Positions 5,221 through 6,758 of a DNA stretch of 6,758 bases are shown in pieces. The notes beneath the pieces are model-generated. The model made no database searches. It was not told where the DNA came from and was given only the letters and a program-made list of their open reading frames with translations. The translations under genes were made by a program, and so were the position numbers. The stretch's first letter is position 1; every line of letters starts with the position of its first letter. The stretch comes from Gammaproteobacteria bacterium (GTDB lineage: Bacteria > Pseudomonadota > Gammaproteobacteria > J113): assembly GCA_003694425.1 (NCBI GenBank), contig RFJX01000278.1, positions 1 to 6,758 of the forward strand. The letters run 5' to 3'.

Positions 5221-5483
5221 TGCGCCTGGCAACCGTATGCGTCCTCCTCCTGCTGGTGCTGGGCAGCGCCCTCCTGGTGGTCAAGAGCCGGCAGGATTCG
5301 CGCCGCCTCTTCGCCCAGCTGCAGTCCGCCCAGCGGGAGGCGGACCGGATCGAGGAGCAATGGGGCCGGCTGCAGCTGGAACAGGCCACCTGGGCGACCC
5401 ATGCCCGCATCGTCGAGCTGGCCCATGAACGGCTGGGCATGCGGGCCCCAGCCGCCGCGGACATCGTGCTGGTGACGCCATGA
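5217..5483 (+). CDS. ftsL: Cell division protein FtsL
   Basis: FtsL is a bitopic inner-membrane protein that joins FtsB and FtsQ in the divisome and passes the activation signal to FtsW-FtsI. The product has 88 residues. Seen: a very short MMR start, a membrane helix at about 4-22 (LATVCVLLLLVLGSALLVV), and a periplasmic coiled coil at about 29-60 with hydrophobic repeats (LFAQL, IEEQWGRLQLE). A conserved end follows: HARIVELAHERLGM (62-75) and the IVLV tail, resembling the end of E. coli FtsL. E. coli FtsL has 121 residues with a cytoplasmic tail of about 35; here that tail is nearly absent. The start overlaps the rsmH stop as ATGA, with AAGGG eight or nine bases upstream; an ATG at 5220 is a near-equal alternative. 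The end overlaps ftsI by ATGA. The assignment rests on position and the C-terminal pattern, since FtsL sequences are poorly conserved. Confidence 0.95.
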   Translation: MMRLATVCVLLLLVLGSALLVVKSRQDSRRLFAQLQSAQREADRIEEQWGRLQLEQATWATHARIVELAHERLGMRAPAAADIVLVTP

Positions 5484-6758
5484 ACGGGGCCAGCCTCATG
5501 CGCCGCCGCGTGCTGCAGACCTTCTTCCTGGCTGCCGCCGGTATCCTGGCCTGGCGCAGCGTGGACCTGATGTTCCTGCGCAAGGACTTCCTGCAGGACC
5601 GGGGTGACGCCCGCTCCCTGCGGGTAGTGGAAATCCCCGCCCACCGCGGTGTGATCCGGGACCGTCATGGCGAGCCGCTGGCGATCAGCACCCCGGTCAG
5701 TTCGGTCTGGGCCAATCCGCGCCGGCTCCTCCAGGCGCGACACCAGTGGCCGGCCCTGGCCGCCGTCCTGGGCATGAAACCGGATCGGCTGGCGGCGATC
5801 CTGGAGCCCAGGAAGCGGAGGGAGTTCGTCTATCTCAAGCGCCATGTGCCTCCCCCCGAGGCGGCCCGGGTCATGGCCCTGGACATCCCCGGGGTGGCGC
5901 TGCAGCGCGAATTCCGGCGCTACTATCCGGCCGGGGAGATGGCCGCCCACGTGATCGGCTTCACCAATGTGGACGATCAGGGGCAGGAAGGGCTCGAACT
6001 CACCTTCGACCAGCGGCTGCGGGGCGAGCCGGGCCTGAAGCAGGTGATCAAGGATGGCAAGGGGCGGGTGATCGAGGATGTGGAGGGGATCCGGCCGATG
6101 CGCAGGGGGGAGGATCTGTTCCTGAGCATCGATCGCCGGCTCCAGTATCTGGCCTACCGGGAGCTGCAGGCGGCGGTGAGCCGGCACCAGGCCCGGGGCG
6201 GCTCACTGGTGCTGCTGGACCCCCGCAGTGGTGAGGTCCTGGCCCTGGTCAACCAGCCCTCGTTCAACCCCAACAACCGCAGTGGGCTCAAGAGCGAGTA
6301 TTTCCGCAACCGGGCGGTCACCGATCTGCTGGAACCCGGCTCCACGATCAAGCCCTTCACCATTGCGGCCGCCCTGGAGACCGGTGCGTGGACGCCGCGG
6401 AGCCTGATCGACACCAGTCCGGGGAGCCTCGCCATCGGCCGTCACCGGATCAGTGACAGCCACAACTACGGCCGGATCACCATTGCCGACGTGATCCGCA
6501 AGTCCAGCAACGTGGGGGCCGCCAAGGTGGCCCTCTCGCTGGCGCCGGAGAGGCTGTGGGATATGTACTTTGCGGTCGGCTTCGGCCAGATCCCGGGGGC
6601 CGGCTTCCCGGGCGAGGCCGCCGGGCGCCTGGCCGACTGGCGTGACTGGGGAGAGGCGGAGCAGGCGACCATCGCCTTCGGGTACGGATTGTCGGTGAGC
6701 TGCCTGCAGCTGGCGCGGGCCTATGCGGTGTTCGCCAACGATGGCAGGCTTCCGGCGC
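5480..6758 (+). CDS. ftsI: Septal peptidoglycan transpeptidase FtsI (PBP3), 3' end beyond the window
   Basis: FtsI is the class B penicillin-binding protein that cross-links septal peptidoglycan with the glycosyltransferase FtsW. 426 codons are visible without a stop; the full protein is normally about 550-590 residues. Seen: a short basic N-terminus (MNGASLMRRR), a membrane helix at about 11-33, the pedestal-domain signature RGVIRDRHGEPLAIS (56-70), RYYPAGEMAAHVIGFTN (150-166), and the start of the transpeptidase domain near 238 (GGSLVLLDPRSGEVLALVNQ). The catalytic SxxK is EPGSTIKPFT with nucleophile Ser288 and Lys291 (E. coli Ser307, Lys310), and the SxN motif is Ser342-Ser343-Asn344. FGYGLSVSCLQLARAYAVFA lies near the window end. 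The third motif KTG is expected about 50 codons beyond the window. The ATG overlaps the ftsL stop (ATGA), with GGTGA just upstream. The cytoplasmic tail is shorter than the roughly 23 residues of E. coli. murE would be expected next. Confidence 0.97.
   Translation, partial: MNGASLMRRRVLQTFFLAAAGILAWRSVDLMFLRKDFLQDRGDARSLRVVEIPAHRGVIRDRHGEPLAISTPVSSVWANPRRLLQARHQWPALAAVLGMKPDRLAAILEPRKRREFVYLKRHVPPPEAARVMALDIPGVALQREFRRYYPAGEMAAHVIGFTNVDDQGQEGLELTFDQRLRGEPGLKQVIKDGKGRVIEDVEGIRPMRRGEDLFLSIDRRLQYLAYRELQAAVSRHQARGGSLVLLDPRSGEVLALVNQPSFNPNNRSGLKSEYFRNRAVTDLLEPGSTIKPFTIAAALETGAWTPRSLIDTSPGSLAIGRHRISDSHNYGRITIADVIRKSSNVGAAKVALSLAPERLWDMYFAVGFGQIPGAGFPGEAAGRLADWRDWGEAEQATIAFGYGLSVSCLQLARAYAVFANDGRLPA

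Noticed and set aside
3727..5232. 501-codon open frame on the minus strand
   Set aside because: It is antisense to mraZ and rsmH, both of which carry all their family motifs; it is a shadow frame.
5192..6187. 331-codon open frame on the minus strand
   Set aside because: It is antisense to ftsL and ftsI and has no recognisable domain.

Overview
The window is a high-GC chromosomal segment from a gammaproteobacterium. The gene order yraN-lpoA (minus strand), then rsmI, rnpB, mraZ, rsmH, ftsL, ftsI (plus strand), resembles the order I recall from Pseudomonas and its relatives. In E. coli, by contrast, the lpoA/rsmI pair lies far from the division and cell wall (dcw) cluster. High GC and the protein sequences suggest a Chromatiales/Ectothiorhodospiraceae-like organism, but the exact lineage is an inference. 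There are no mobile elements, CRISPR arrays, tRNA genes or foreign-looking genes; this is core genome.

Left part (1-1980, minus strand): the first 29 codons of yraN (predicted nuclease-fold protein) directly follow lpoA, with stop and start codons sharing one base. lpoA encodes an outer-membrane lipoprotein that activates the peptidoglycan synthase PBP1A. Its best promoter (TTGACA, 17-base spacer, GATACT) lies inside the first codons of the divergent gene rsmI.

Centre (1979-3798, plus strand): rsmI (16S rRNA 2'-O-methyltransferase for C1402) is followed after 80 bases by rnpB, the catalytic RNA of RNase P (about 382 nt). Between rnpB and mraZ lie almost 500 non-coding bases. The first 270 are GC-rich with several stem-loops. 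The next 150 are AT-richer (43% GC by count; 32% at 3571-3630) and hold a perfect 17-bp palindrome, two further dyads and the dcw promoter. The promoter is followed by three GTGG(G/A) boxes exactly 10 bp apart, the known pattern bound by MraZ.

Right part (3799-6758, plus strand): the start of the dcw cluster, namely mraZ (repressor of the cluster), rsmH (16S rRNA C1402 N4-methyltransferase), ftsL and ftsI (septal transpeptidase PBP3, cut by the window end before its KTG motif). rsmH/ftsL and ftsL/ftsI overlap by ATGA, so translation is probably coupled. RsmI and RsmH modify the same nucleotide, C1402, and LpoA, FtsL and FtsI all act in peptidoglycan synthesis, so the neighbourhood joins ribosome maturation and cell-wall growth.

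I see no clearly new multi-gene system. The most interesting unexplained material is the long mraZ upstream region with its palindromes and stem-loops, the intertwined lpoA/rsmI 5' ends, an additional GTGGG inside the dcw promoter spacer, and the changed residues in two conserved RsmI motifs.
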